Shown here: one piece after another, positions 21,416 to 32,270 of the stretch
Layout of the letters: every line of letters begins with the position of its first letter
Position numbering within the stretch: position 1 is the first letter of the stretch
Origin: Takakia lepidozioides
Lineage: Eukaryota; Streptophyta; Takakiopsida; Takakiales; Takakiaceae
Direction of reading: 5' to 3'
DNA length: 64,000 nt
Assembly: GCA_030704615.1 (NCBI GenBank)
Contig: CM060731.1
Location: 37,884,001-37,948,000, forward strand
Translations under genes and position numbers: made by a program
Notes under the pieces: generated by a model
What the model saw: the letters and a program-made list of their open reading frames with translations, nothing else
The model's database searches: none
What the model was told of the DNA's origin: nothing

Positions 21416-21668
21416 CTCTTTTTTTTTCCGATTTTTTATTATGGACAAAAGGGAAACACCTGGGAACCACAAGCTCACCCCTTAATAGTGACAGGAGAAA
21501 ATAACCTCTTTCACAGTAAACTCGCTGTGTTAAGGCATTACATGGGACACCGCCCAGGCCCCAAGGGAAGGGGGAGAAGAACACACCACACCCGAGGTAG
21601 CAGAATTTGTACCTCAGAATCATCTGGGTGGCACTCAGTGCACTATCCAACTGAGCTACCACCTGATG
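21416..21668 (-). mobile_element. tRNA-derived SINE, minus orientation
   Basis: On the minus strand, from about 21668, GGTGGTAGCTCAGTTGGATA is a good RNA polymerase III A box, and GAGGTACAAATTC about 40 bases on is a near B box with one mismatch to GGTTCAAATTC. A roughly 170-bp body follows and ends in an A-rich tail, seen on the plus strand as TTTTTTTTCCGATTTTTTAT at about 21420. Body words such as GTGTCCC and GGTTATTTTC recur in similar order at 48090-48300, suggesting one SINE family with two copies in this window. Confidence 0.6.
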
Positions 21669-22129
21669 ATACTCTTTTGATGTTCATTCAATTTGTACAA
21701 TAAAATCGAGGCAGATTGGCATCAAGGAATTTTGAACTAATTTGTAGATTAGAAAAGCAATTACTGCAAATCGACGTGATCACAGTAGTTATTGGAAGGA
21801 ATGTTTTTTTGGTTTTCTTTAAGGATTTTGTTTTTTGAAGAACAGGGGTAAAAGGAATTGAATATTAAAAAGTATAGATATTATTTATTTATTTTTAATA
21901 TTTGCACAATTAGCGGCCACGTGCCAACCAAGGGTTTTAATTTTTTTCCCTTCAATATATATATATATCTTTTGAATCCACCTTTGCACGGATGCATGGC
22001 TCTTATTACAGTGATCCCGGTGTGTGCGCCTTATGGTTTAATCCGGGGTTTTTATTTTTTTCCCCTTAATAACTCGTGAATAATATTAACCAGGGCTGCT
22101 ACCCCTGTTCCCCTAAAAAATAAATAAAT

Positions 22130-24950
22130 AAAAGAATTGGTGCAATGGGAGAATATCACAATTGGCACTGGTACCCACATGATTGGGGGTCTCAAATCCC
22201 TCTACCTTGTTGGGCATGGTATTGTTTAGTTTCGTAATATTTACTAATTACTAATTTATTAATTTAGTAAGTAGTAAGTTAGTAGGTAGTAAGAGGGGGG
22301 CCATCCCTTATATACCCTCTCAAGGCGGTGGGACCCTTCTAGAAGCCCGCCGACCCGGACCTTCTAGAAGGCCCTCAACCCTACCCTACAAGACTCCCTA
22401 TTCTAAATTTGGCCAATTCCTCCCTTCTTTTTTGGACCCCCTCATCTCATTCCTTAATACAAGTAGGAAATGCCCCACTATAATTCCTGGGCCACAGTAA
22501 TTCCTGGACCACTCTAGAATCAGGGCCCGAATGAAAATTGCTCTACATATTTAGCAGAAGGGCGGAGTCGGCCTACCCTTCACCGGCGTAAAAAACCAAC
22601 CTGCCTTCGGTGCGCCACTCCCGGGAAAATCGTCATCTTACAAATTTTGTAAGGCCCTACACCTGAGCGCAAGGTGTGTCCTCCTATCCGGATGAAAACT
22701 TCCATATGAGAAGGTAACAATTTTTTAACAAATGACATTTCTAGGTCCAGCGAACGAGTTCTGAAAAAACAGATTGTTGCAGCCTGTCATACCCTTTCTT
22801 GGCATCACAATTACAACAAGACATGCATAGAGCAAAACATCTTGGGTATGTGAAACCAGCCTGCAATATTACTGATTCAGGACATGCCCTTCAAGCAAAC
22901 ATCTTGGGTATGACAAAATAATTAGCAGCAGCCTACCTTATCATGCATCAAACAAGGCATAAGGACCAGCCTGCAATTTTTCAGAGTCAAAACATGCCTC
23001 CAAGCAATCCTACTTGGGCATAATGAAATAGATTCCAGACCATTTGTACTCACCCCGAGACATGTAATCATACAAGGTGTCAAGAGAATGTGAATTCAGC
23101 CTGTCAAATTGCAACTTCAAGACTTGTACACACAAGCAACTTGAACAACCGAGATCCAGCCTCTTTGGCACATAAAAAATTCAGATTGCAGGTCATAGGC
23201 CTGATGTCATGACAAGGCCAAAACTATAGGTAGGATTCCATTACAGCTTACCATCCTCATCCTTCAAGAGGTCCATGCTAAAGCTTGCAAAGAACACCTC
23301 ACTATGATCCATCACACACCAGAAACAGGCCCGAAAGGGAGCAGGTCGGTGCCTTATCAGGCTGCCGCCATAACATTCGAGGCCACCACGTCCTTAGAGT
23401 CCCAAACCCGCCGAGGCAGCCCCCATAAAACCAGATCCTCTATGGCCCAAAGAAATTACAACCTAGCTCATTAATCCACAGGCCCTGCTGTCAAGGATCA
23501 AAAGATAGGGTATGGTCTATATGCAAGACTCAGGAGACAGGCCAGACAGGTTGAGCTGCCCCATCTACGACAGAACAACAAAAGCCAAAACATAGGCTGT
23601 AGCATGCCAAACCAGGAGCAGTCGGGTTGAATTCGGGGATGAAATCGGATGAACATGCAATCTGAATGAAAAATATAGGTGCCGTTGTCTTTTACATGTT
23701 TCAACAAACGACACACGAAAACCATAAATTCTCTCCACGGTAGGGGGTACTGGATTTGGGTGGTGTCCAAGCAGGTTGACCGCCCGCATGGCAGCCCATG
23801 GGGTGTCCAGGCAGGTCAACCACCCACGTGATAGGTTGGACGACCTTTTAGAAAATGCCCCATCCAACCTAGAAATTTGCTCTGAATCATAATTTGTTTT
23901 TGGCAGTGTACTTTACATTGGAGCAAAGCATAGACTGACCGTAGGAATTTTGATGCCAAGTAGAATTTGTAGACATTTTAGGAGCCTTGGTTCGCTACAA
24001 CAAATTGGGGAAATCTACCCCCCAAAACTTCACGTACAAAGCACCTCCCTTAAATTTTAGGTCTTTCACTCTAAAATTTTAAGAGAGCACCTTCTATGTG
24101 CCCCCTAATTGCAAATCTGGAGGCCATTCACTCAAGAGAACTATGGATGTAGAAAAATTCAATGCATAGTCAAACCATTTTTGTCATGTAATTTTCATTT
24201 GGGTTCCGATTCTTGTCAGTTCTTTTTATTGTAATCTCCCATTTGCAACGGTCAAACCTGCCCAGATTTTGTGCTATTTTTTTGCAAAAGTGAAAAAAGT
24301 TAGCTGCTCCTTTTAAGACCACACTATGCGATGGCATTTAGCCTTCCAATGTGTGTCCTTCCACCACACACATTGGAAGGCTATGTGTGCGCATCAGAAG
24401 TCTCTAGGAAAATGGGGAAATTGGGAAAAAAAAAAAACCCATTTTGTCATAGACGCTCATTTATTTTTTATTTTTTTTCCAATGGATATCTAAGAAATTA
24501 CTACACTGTAGACTCAATTGTGAAATAGTTTTGCAATTTTTTTATCGTGAGCACATATTCGTTTCAGCATAATAGATTCTCTAAATATTCCTACAGTATG
24601 GAGAATATCATTTTCTGATCGCGGTGGCATGCTACCCAACTTCTAGGAAACTCACTTATGTGCCAATCGGGCACCACATCAGGAAATGCGTCGCAATCCC
24701 GGGCAGTCGCTTACAGCTGTCAAGTGGATTTTAATATTAGTTAAATTAACTAGTTCACTAGTTAAATTGAAACTAATTAATTTATTAGTTAGTATGAAAT
24801 TATATAGTTTAAGATAGCTAGTGTGAAACTAGCTAGAAAATAATTAGTTGTATTGATTGCCCAAGTGTCAATCCAGGGCCCAAAGTTAATAATGGGCCCT
24901 GGGGGGTTTTACCCTCACGGCAGACGCGGTGAAGCTCATCTTTTTCTAGT
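22130..24950. repeat. long composite repeat with degenerate tandem units
   Basis: Between about 22790 and 23110 the words CAGCCTGCAAT, ACATGCC..CAAGCAA and AACATCTTGGGTATG recur several times with spacing of about 70-90 bases, giving a degenerate tandem array. A pair of related lines, GGTGTCCA(A/G)GCAGGT(T/C) followed by AACC or GACC, lies at 23760-23825. Both margins are AT-rich with TAATTTATTA-type words (22240-22285 and 24730-24850). The segment 22485-22550 is the inverse of the block at 1300-1360. No gag or pol is visible. It may be a non-autonomous LTR element (TRIM or LARD type), but I could not define LTRs. Confidence 0.4.
24339..24383. repeat. perfect 18-bp inverted repeat (hairpin) with 9-base loop
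   Basis: TAGCCTTCCAATGTGTGT at 24339-24356 is followed, after the nine bases CCTTCCACC, by its exact reverse complement at 24366-24383. The stem would be stable in RNA or single-stranded DNA. There is no T-run or gene end next to it that would make it a bacterial-style terminator, and the arms are too short for a typical plant microRNA precursor. Confidence 0.85.
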
Positions 24951-25511
24951 GATAAAAAAAACAAAACGTAAGCTCACACGAGCTCACACAAAAACCATCA
25001 CTTTATTTTTATTTTTTATTTTTTTTGGAATGGGAACAGAGCCCCAGTTAATCAAATTAATAAAAAAAAGTACACATAAGTGGAAAAAATAACCACTAGG
25101 GAGGCCGTGAAGGCTTACTGAGGGGAAACCACCCCGGAACCTTAGCGAACAAGCTACTGAGCAAGTAAGGGAGCAGGGGATGCAAGAAGAGAAATAGTGG
25201 GAGAGAGTGAAGAAGAAATGGCCATGGGAGACTATTAAGCATCTGGACTGCCCAGGAAAACATCAGAAGGTCTGCAGGCCGAGTGAGAAAAACTGACAAC
25301 GGAATAGAACTAGAGAGATAGAGGTATGTGAAGGAGCGCTCTATAGAGAGGCGAGCTGGAGGAGAGGCTGGAGCTGAAGCCGGCACAGGCCCTCCGGGGA
25401 GTAAGCAAGCCTTAAAGCCGCCACGTCCAGAAGGTGCATGGTTGTTACTGCCGGATTGATTTATCAACGACGCATTGTGTCCCCTAGAGATCGTGGAATA
25501 GCGGATAGGAA

Positions 25512-27211
25512 TCAGAATTTGAGCTGAGTCCTTGATTTGTTGTCTCTTGGCTTCTTGTGGCGCCAGTTGAATTCGGTGTCATCCCCCTCACCAGGGGACT
25601 TCCCATTGTGAGGGGATGGCGACATTCCAGGTAAAGTTTGTGTCGGTAACACTGGTGCCGACAAGTTGTTTTTGCCCCAGGTGTGCTTGAAAGCTTGAAG
25701 CAGCTGCCTCCCCCGCTGTTCTGAAGTTCTGGGAAGAGCTGCACACACAACTTCAAAAGCCTTCCTTCCCTCAGTTAGCAGGTCTTGGTATGTACAAAAC
25801 AACACAGATCTGCCACTGAGAGCTTTCCCCTCATACACCCAAGCACAACGCATTTTCCACAAATTCCATAGTGTTAGTGCTTTGAGGGCGGCCCACACAG
25901 GGCAGGAGATCTGAGATCTTGTAGCCATGCGAGCAATAGAGGAGGAGGGGGTGAAGGGAGGGGAGTCCAAATGGAGTAGAAGGAGAGAACAATTCGCCAG
26001 ACACTCCTAGATATATTGCAAAAGAGGAGGGAGTGGTCAATGGTCTCTGGCTCCGAATTGCAGATAGGGCAAAGGGGCTGGTCTTCATGAGTTTTAAATC
26101 TGACAGGCAGAATCTTGTGCACCAGTCTCCATAGAAACCCGGAAACCTTTGCCGGGCGGTCTTTCCTCCAGATATCTTTCCAGATCCTGTTCCAGTCATA
26201 TTGAGATAGCTGGTAATTCGGCCACTTAGTGCACCATATGGCATGGAAGGATCTCGTAGGGTTGAGGAGGTTGTACCCCAATTTGACCGTGTAAGCGAAA
26301 AAGGATGAGTGTTTTTTATCCATCCACTTCCACTCCCCCGGGTCGAATTGCAGATCCGCCAGTGGGCATTTGAGGAACCATACAAAAGCATTGTGAACTG
26401 CCCATTCAACCTCTTGCCCTTGGGGGGGAATCGGGTTGCAACCACCTTTGGCATCCAGAACCCTTATAGGAACCAGGTGTTTTTTATCCGTCTCCGTAGA
26501 GCCCCGATAGAGAAGGTTGCCTTCAATGTCAGCTTGGAATTTCAGGCCAAAGGCCAATCCATCTCTGAAAGCCAACACTAGAATCACGAGTGGGGGGTTT
26601 TCATTGAAGGAAGCCATGACAGTGGGGTTTGACAACACAATAGATCCCCAAGCCCTAGCTCTTCTTGATCCCACAATCGTGGCTACCTCTTCTGCAGACA
26701 AGAAGTGATTGTTTGCCCTGGTATTTGCTAGGTGGGTAAACCCATGGCTTTCCCAGAAGACCCACCGTGGGGCTTGGTCAATTAGCACTGTAGCGTCCAT
26801 ATTGCAGTTTGCAAACAGCGGCTGTCTTAGACATTCATGGGTAGTTGCTGGCATTCTCAGAGTGAGCCATCCTTTCATTGCCTGCCATGCCTTCCAAATG
26901 GTTTTCCACGCACAAGAGCCCAGACTTGCTCTAGTGTTTCGTCCCTGCACTATCCACCGGAGTGACTGTGCCCATAGGGAGGAGGTGTTGGGTATGGATC
27001 CCATCAGATAGGGTTGCACCAGTTTGCTCCAGGGGCTGCTTGTGTGCTTGATTGCTTTGGCGACCCATTTAGCCAACAGTCCATGCGTTTGTTTCCCTGG
27101 GTCAATTATCCCCAAACCTCCCTTGCTTTTTCTGGCATAGTTGGTCCCAAGAGACCTGGGCACGTCTGACAGGCGATGCGGCAGTGGCACCCCAAAGAAA
27201 ATTGCGAGCAA
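25512..27211 (-). pseudogene. LINE-B C-terminal region with zf-RVT motif
   Basis: A 445-residue open frame (27211-25874) and an overlapping one (25970-25512) continue the polymerase. PLPHRLSDVPRSLGTNYARK and WKDIWRKDRPAKVSGFLWRL precede CPICNSEPETIDHSLLFCN, the zinc-binding motif typical after plant LINE reverse transcriptases. WNLWKMRCAWVYEG is the usual end of such proteins. The two frames need one shift near 25880-25960. Confidence 0.75.
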
Positions 27212-28680
27212 GGGCTTTTATCTCTTTTGTGACTGCTGGACCAGGGTTCCAAACCATCGAGTAGAACCATTTAGTGGCTAACAACACTTGGTTCAGCACC
27301 AAGGCTTTTCCAACAATTGACAACATTGCAGAGCTCCAAAATGCGAGCTTCTTTTTAATCTTGGAAATGACCTCCTTCATCCTATCATGCGGGGTCAAAT
27401 TATGACCCACTTGATGGCCCAGCAGCTTATGAGATTCTCCATCCTTCAGCCAGGTCAGTCCAAGATTGTCTCCCCAAGGATGGCAGTGGCCTGCTGTAGC
27501 TCTCGCCTGCAAGATAGAGAGGATGCCCACTGATTTGCCCCAATTGACTTTAAGATCGGAGGCAAAGGCAGAAGGTCTGAAGCGCATTGAGGGCCAAATC
27601 GATGTTGGCCCTATTTGAATTATCCAAGAGAAGGGATGTATTGTCGGCATACATCGAAGTTTTGAGCATTTCTGGCAGTATGGTAGGCAGACAAAGCCCC
27701 AGTATATCTTGTCTCCGATCAAAGAGATGGCCCAATGAGTCAGCTGCAATGAGGAAGAGAAATGGTGCCAATGGGCAGCCCTGCCGCACTGATTTGGTGA
27801 TTGGGAAGGAGGGCGAGATGATCCCGTTGACCAGCACCCTGCTGGATGCTGAATGCAATAAGATGTGAACCCAAGTGGTGAACGGTCCTCCCAAGCCCGA
27901 TTTTTCCAGAGCCCTTAGAAGGAAGTTCCAGTCAATAGAGTCGAAGGCCTTTTCAAAATCTAGCATCAGATAAGCCAGTGGCTGGTTGTTTATTTTGGCT
28001 CTGTGAAGGGCCTCATAAGCCAGCAAGACGTTATCCAATATCATACGATCTTTAAGGAATCCTGTTTGATCACTCCTTATAATCTTGGGAAGAAGGGGCT
28101 GCAGCCTCAAGGCCAATGCCTTTGCCACAATCTTGTAAGTGGAGTTGAGTAATGTGATGGGACGATAGTTGGCCACACTATCTCTTTGTCCCTTTTTAAA
28201 AATGGGGGTGACCAGCCCTTCCGAGATTTGAGATGGCATGATTTTCTTCTCCAGTATATCATTGGCCATTGTCAGGAAATCTGCACCTATTGTGCACCAC
28301 AAGGCTTTGAAAAATTCAATGGGGAGTCCATCCATGCCAGGGGATTTCATTGATGCCATTGTCTCCACGGCCCTGCCCAGCTCCTCTGTTGTAAAAGGGG
28401 CAGCAATATCCGCCTTGTCAGCCTCAGAAAGCACGCAGGGGATGTGTTGAAGGAGGGTCTGTTTTGCCCTGTCCCTGTCTGGCGAGTCTTGCTGTCTGCG
28501 AAAGAGCTCCTCAAAGTAACCTGCAGCTATTGCTGCCATTCTCTTTGTGGATAGCCCCGAGGCAGGGTCCAGTAAGGTTGGGACCATAGTGGCAGACCTC
28601 CTTTGGGCGGCTTTGATGAAGAAATACCTTGTCATTTTTTCACCTTTGAGCGACCAATTCACCCTTGCCCTCACCCGCAT
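27102..28680 (-). pseudogene. LINE-B reverse transcriptase with YADN in place of YADD
   Basis: Blocks in order on the minus strand: MASMKSPGMDGLPIEFFK, LVTPIFKKGQRDSVANYRPI, GFLKDRMILDN, YLMLDFEKAFDSIDW, SVRQGCPLAPFLF, MYADNTSLLLD, then after a shift WGKSVGIL and GHQVGHNLT. The active-site codon pair at 27640-27645 reads GAC AAT (Asp-Asn), so the second catalytic Asp is lost. One frameshift near 27560-27600 separates the two main frames. All of this indicates a dead copy. Confidence 0.85.
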
Positions 28681-28966
28681 GAATTGCTCAGTAACTGGGA
28701 GAGATTCCGCTTTGCTTTGACATAGGAGGTCATTGTGCAGGGGCCCTCATGCCTGGTTTGGAGCTGGAACTGACACACTTCCAAGCATTTAGTTAATGCT
28801 TTCTACCTGCGGTTATCATCCTCTGCCTTTTTCCTTGAAATGTCGTGACATAAGTTCCTAAGAATGCCCAGCTTCGATAAGAAGATGAGAGTAGGAGAGG
28901 AGAAGGGCACGTCTGCAGCTTGCCAAGCCTCTTGCAGCTACTGTATGACCGTCGGATCCTTTAACA

Positions 28967-29814
28967 TCATTGGGTTGAGTTTGAAAAACCCCCTACCCTT
29001 CTTTCTGGACCCCGGTGTTCCAAGCAAGATAGAAATTGCCGAGTGATCAAACCCTGGCATAATTGGCTGGATTGGTATTCTTCTAATCCAAGAGAGGAGG
29101 GTGGGGGTGGCATAGAAGCAATCCAGTCGGCTTGGCAGAGATCTGGCGGAGTCCAGTTGTTGGACCATGTATGTTGGAGCTCTCTAGGAAGCGGTGCAGT
29201 GGCGTCCAGCAGACCCACGGCAAGACACATTGAGTCCCAGGTGTTTCTTTCCTCCGTGGAGATTGTGTGCGAGGAGAGCCCCTGTCTGTCACATTCATCT
29301 TCCACCATATTCATGTTCCCCCCACTTAGCCAGTGTTGAATGTGAGAATGGTTTAACAGTTTGTCCCTAATCAAGGACCATAGTGCCACCCTTTCGTCTA
29401 GATCATTGGGTGCATAGATGTTTAGGATTCCAACAGTGCCTGATGTTTGATCCAAAGTAAGAGACAGGAATTGCAGACGACCTCTGAGCCAGATCTCATT
29501 TGCATTTATTGTGTGCTGCAAGGATGGTGATACCAAGAGTGAAGTGCCTCCCCTGGAGTCCATGATTGTGGGGTTCCAGTAAGCCGAAGCTGCTGGCCAC
29601 AGAGAACCTCCGAGGGAGTCAATTTTGGATTGAGTGAGCTTGTGTTCTTGTAGAAAGAAGATCCCCTAATGTAGTTAGAGGCCCAGTTTCTTACTCGAGC
29701 CCTTTTGGGTGCTGAGTAATCAGAGCCCAAGCCTCTAACGTTCCATGAGCAAAAAGAGATATTCATGAGAGGGAGGGTGGGAGGCCCTTGGGGTTGCCAA
29801 GATTTGATGGCCAA
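28967..29814 (-). pseudogene. LINE-B endonuclease domain (EEP fold), frameshifted
   Basis: The domain nicks target DNA to prime reverse transcription. MNISFCSWNVRGLGSDYSAP (from about 29763) is the usual plant LINE endonuclease start. The frame is lost near 29650 and resumes as MDSRGGTSLLVS from 29563. GTVGILNIYAPND and a degraded GGNMNMVEDECD, in place of the usual GGDFN, are visible. The Asp of that motif is replaced by Asn, a further sign of decay. Confidence 0.75.
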
Positions 29815-30850
29815 GACGGTGTGTAGAAAAATTTAGAACGTCTGTCAGCTGGTAGCAGGGTAGACACCCATCTGAACCCCGTAGGAGCTTTGTGCATGAA
29901 GTGAAGTTTCCAGGTGAATACATTCACGGTTTTTTTCCTTTTGCTAGAAAAGCCCTGACAGATAAAACGATGGTTGCTGTCCTTTTGCAGCAAGAACCCT
30001 TCTGCAGAGAGGTTCCATGAGAGAGTAGAGGAGAGGAGAAGCAATGCTGGGGGGGAGGAACGTAGGGTGCTACTGTCCCAGCCAGGGGGCAGTCTTTGCA
30101 CGAGAGGGGGGCGATCCAGAAGGAGAGTCCAGACCCTTTTATGATTTGTAGCATGAGGAACAAAGAAGAAGAGGGGGGTCCAAGCATGATGGGGAGTCAT
30201 GCTTACCGGGGGGGGCGACTCGACAGTCTCTTCCGGCAGCAGAAAGGTAATGTTGTTTTCAGGCAGCACATTTGTTGATGAGTTGAAGTTGTTATCTACT
30301 CTCAACACCAGCTCACGATGATTGTTCACTTCAGGGGCTGGAGCGACTCCTTTCAGCTTCTGCATGTTGTAGTGCTCCTCTGCCAGATGGAATCCCTCCT
30401 CAAAAAATCTTATGCTTCTGGCCCATTCGGTGGGATCCTTCACCCTGCAAGACAAATAAGATTTGCATACCCAAAGCCAAGAATTGTGGTTCCCCGTGGT
30501 TTCCAAATCCCTATCGTACAAAACTGGCATCACATGCACAATTGCTAAGTCGGGATGCAAGATATTCTGCTCAACCATGATTCCAATGTGTTGAATATGT
30601 GAGAGAGTCAGGTTCGATTAGGGAAGTAGTCATTGAGAATTTCCTGTGTAAGTGCCAGCGTTAACCCCCTTTCTCTTCCCTGGCCAAACTCTCGAGATGT
30701 GGCCTCGGAGACCCAAGCAGACAGGAAGCCCTCCTTGACAGCTGGTAGGAAAAAATTCGTGTAATCGTCGATGAATGCGTAAAGAAGGGGGGTAACACAA
30801 ATGGCTGCTTTGTCTCTTGCATAGTTAGAGCCTGGCGCCCACCCTGTCAG

Positions 30851-32214
30851 CTATCTTGATTTAAATGAGTGTAACTCCAGGATGGAAATCGCAAGGCTGC
30901 TGCTGTCCAGCTGTAGCAGATCAGACTCAGAGAAGGGGAAAGAGGCACAGGCTTCCATAATCCTGACAGGGAAGAAGGCTGATGGCCTATTGGGGTGGTT
31001 CCAAGTGGCCAGCACAACACTTCTTTTCCTTTTTTTTGAAGTCTGAGGTGCAGTCGTGGTGCCCTCCTCTGTATTTGCATTTGCAGGATCGCCTTCGTGA
31101 TTCTTAAAAGAGGTAGGTGGAGGTGGGTTTGGGAGAGGTGAGGTAGAGGTGCCAGCGTCTGAGTTAGCCATCTGTTTTCGTTTGACCTTTGGACAGTCAG
31201 CTTTCATGTGACCTTGAGCGTTACAGATGAAACATGTGACAGATAACTGCTCCTCCTTGATTGCCACGACGATGAAGGAGTCGTCCTCAATTGTAGGCAA
31301 TTTGATTGTACTGCCAATTGTGGAGGATGCTGGCATGAGCACCACAATTTTAGGGACTCCATTGTCCCTGCTGTAGTCAAAGTGCGCCGCTTCATTATCA
31401 ACGCTTAGAATTTGATCCTGGACAAGTTCGTAGACGTTGATCGCACCAATGAAGGTACCAAAGTTTGCACCAATTTCGGGGAGTGATGTGAGGTACGTTG
31501 GGGGAAGGAAGGGAATGGCAATTACCCTCGGTTTCCACATTACACCTTGTTTATGCCCCCAGTCGTGAGTCCACGGGAAGATATGAACTTTGGCCACAGA
31601 GTGCTGGGTGTTGAAGCGCATGGCATTATCTGCTTCGGAGGGAGAAGCGAACAAGATGGCATGAAAGCCAGGACCCATGTTAATGCAAAAATGCTGCGAC
31701 AGGCCTCCATCTCAAGCCCGACATTATCAAAATCAAGCACCACTTCATAAGATTTTCAGAAGAAAGCTCAGTTGGGAAAGTTTTGGTGTTCTACTACCCA
31801 GCGACGCACCCCTAGAGAGCTGCTTCCCTGGGAAGTAAATGAGCACTCCTCGCTGAGACAACTTTTGCGTTTGTGCTTTGAGTTTTTCAATGTTGAGTTT
31901 GAGCACAGGTTGCTCCATTTGCACCGGAGCCAACGAATCCTCCCATGGCGTATCTGATGGCATTGGGGATTGCAGTAGGATGTTGGAGGTGGGACCCTTC
32001 CCCAAAATAGAGGCCCTCGATGCTTCCGCAGAGCTGTTTTTCTTTTGCCATGAAAGTTCTTGCCTCTTCCGTGATAGGAAGAACCGCCTCGCTTGGATCG
32101 CTTGATACTTGTTCCTTTGGGCTCCATTTGGTACTGCAGGTTAGGGAGACACAGGCACAAGGAGGCAAAAACGAGAGCAGTGCGATGCAACAAAGAAGAC
32201 TGTGAGCTGAGCAC
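30851..32214 (-). pseudogene. LINE-B ORF1, nucleic-acid-binding protein with CCHC zinc knuckle
   Basis: ORF1 proteins of plant L1 elements bind the element RNA. Two overlapping minus-strand frames (32214-31768 and 31678-30851) must be joined by a shift near 31700-31770. The second contains GPGFHAILFASPSEADNAM, VMWKPRVIAIPFLPP and the zinc knuckle CFICNAQGHMKADC (C-X2-C-X4-H-X4-C), followed by the basic PKVKRKQ. The layout resembles the DUF4283 plus CCHC proteins of plant LINEs. A further frame at 30578-29763 probably encodes the ORF1 C-terminus and linker. Confidence 0.7.
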
Positions 32215-32270
32215 GAAGCCTGAGGCCTAACGAATGCGGCTTTGGCAGCAGGAAGTGCCACCCAAGTTTA

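Larger units (their letters stand above)
20928..25002. other. repeat-rich intergenic region between TBL and LINE-B
   Basis: No gene is supported. Contents in order: likely TBL 3' UTR and downstream sequence, a SINE-like element on the minus strand (21416-21668), AT-rich sequence with (TA)n at about 21955-21968, a long repeat-like unit at 22130-24950 that includes degenerate tandem repeats, and a perfect hairpin at 24339-24383. Confidence 0.5.
25003..32270 (-). mobile_element. near full-length decayed L1-type LINE (family B)
   Basis: On the minus strand the order is: ORF1 with a CCHC knuckle, endonuclease (WNVRGLG), reverse transcriptase, and a C-terminal zinc-binding region. A T-rich stretch on the plus strand at 25003-25027 is the likely remains of the 3' poly(A). 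The span of about 7.2 kb is normal for plant L1 elements. Frames are broken in several places and the reverse transcriptase motif is YADN instead of YADD, so the copy should be inactive. It occupies most of the space between the TBL and hnRNP-like genes. Confidence 0.85.

Noticed and set aside
22700-23500. Evenly spaced repeats considered as a CRISPR array
   Set aside because: The units are degenerate and unevenly spaced, and the window is clearly plant nuclear DNA.
24339-24383. Hairpin as a transcription terminator or microRNA precursor
   Set aside because: No adjacent gene end or T-run, and the 18-bp stem with a 9-base loop is too short for a normal plant precursor.
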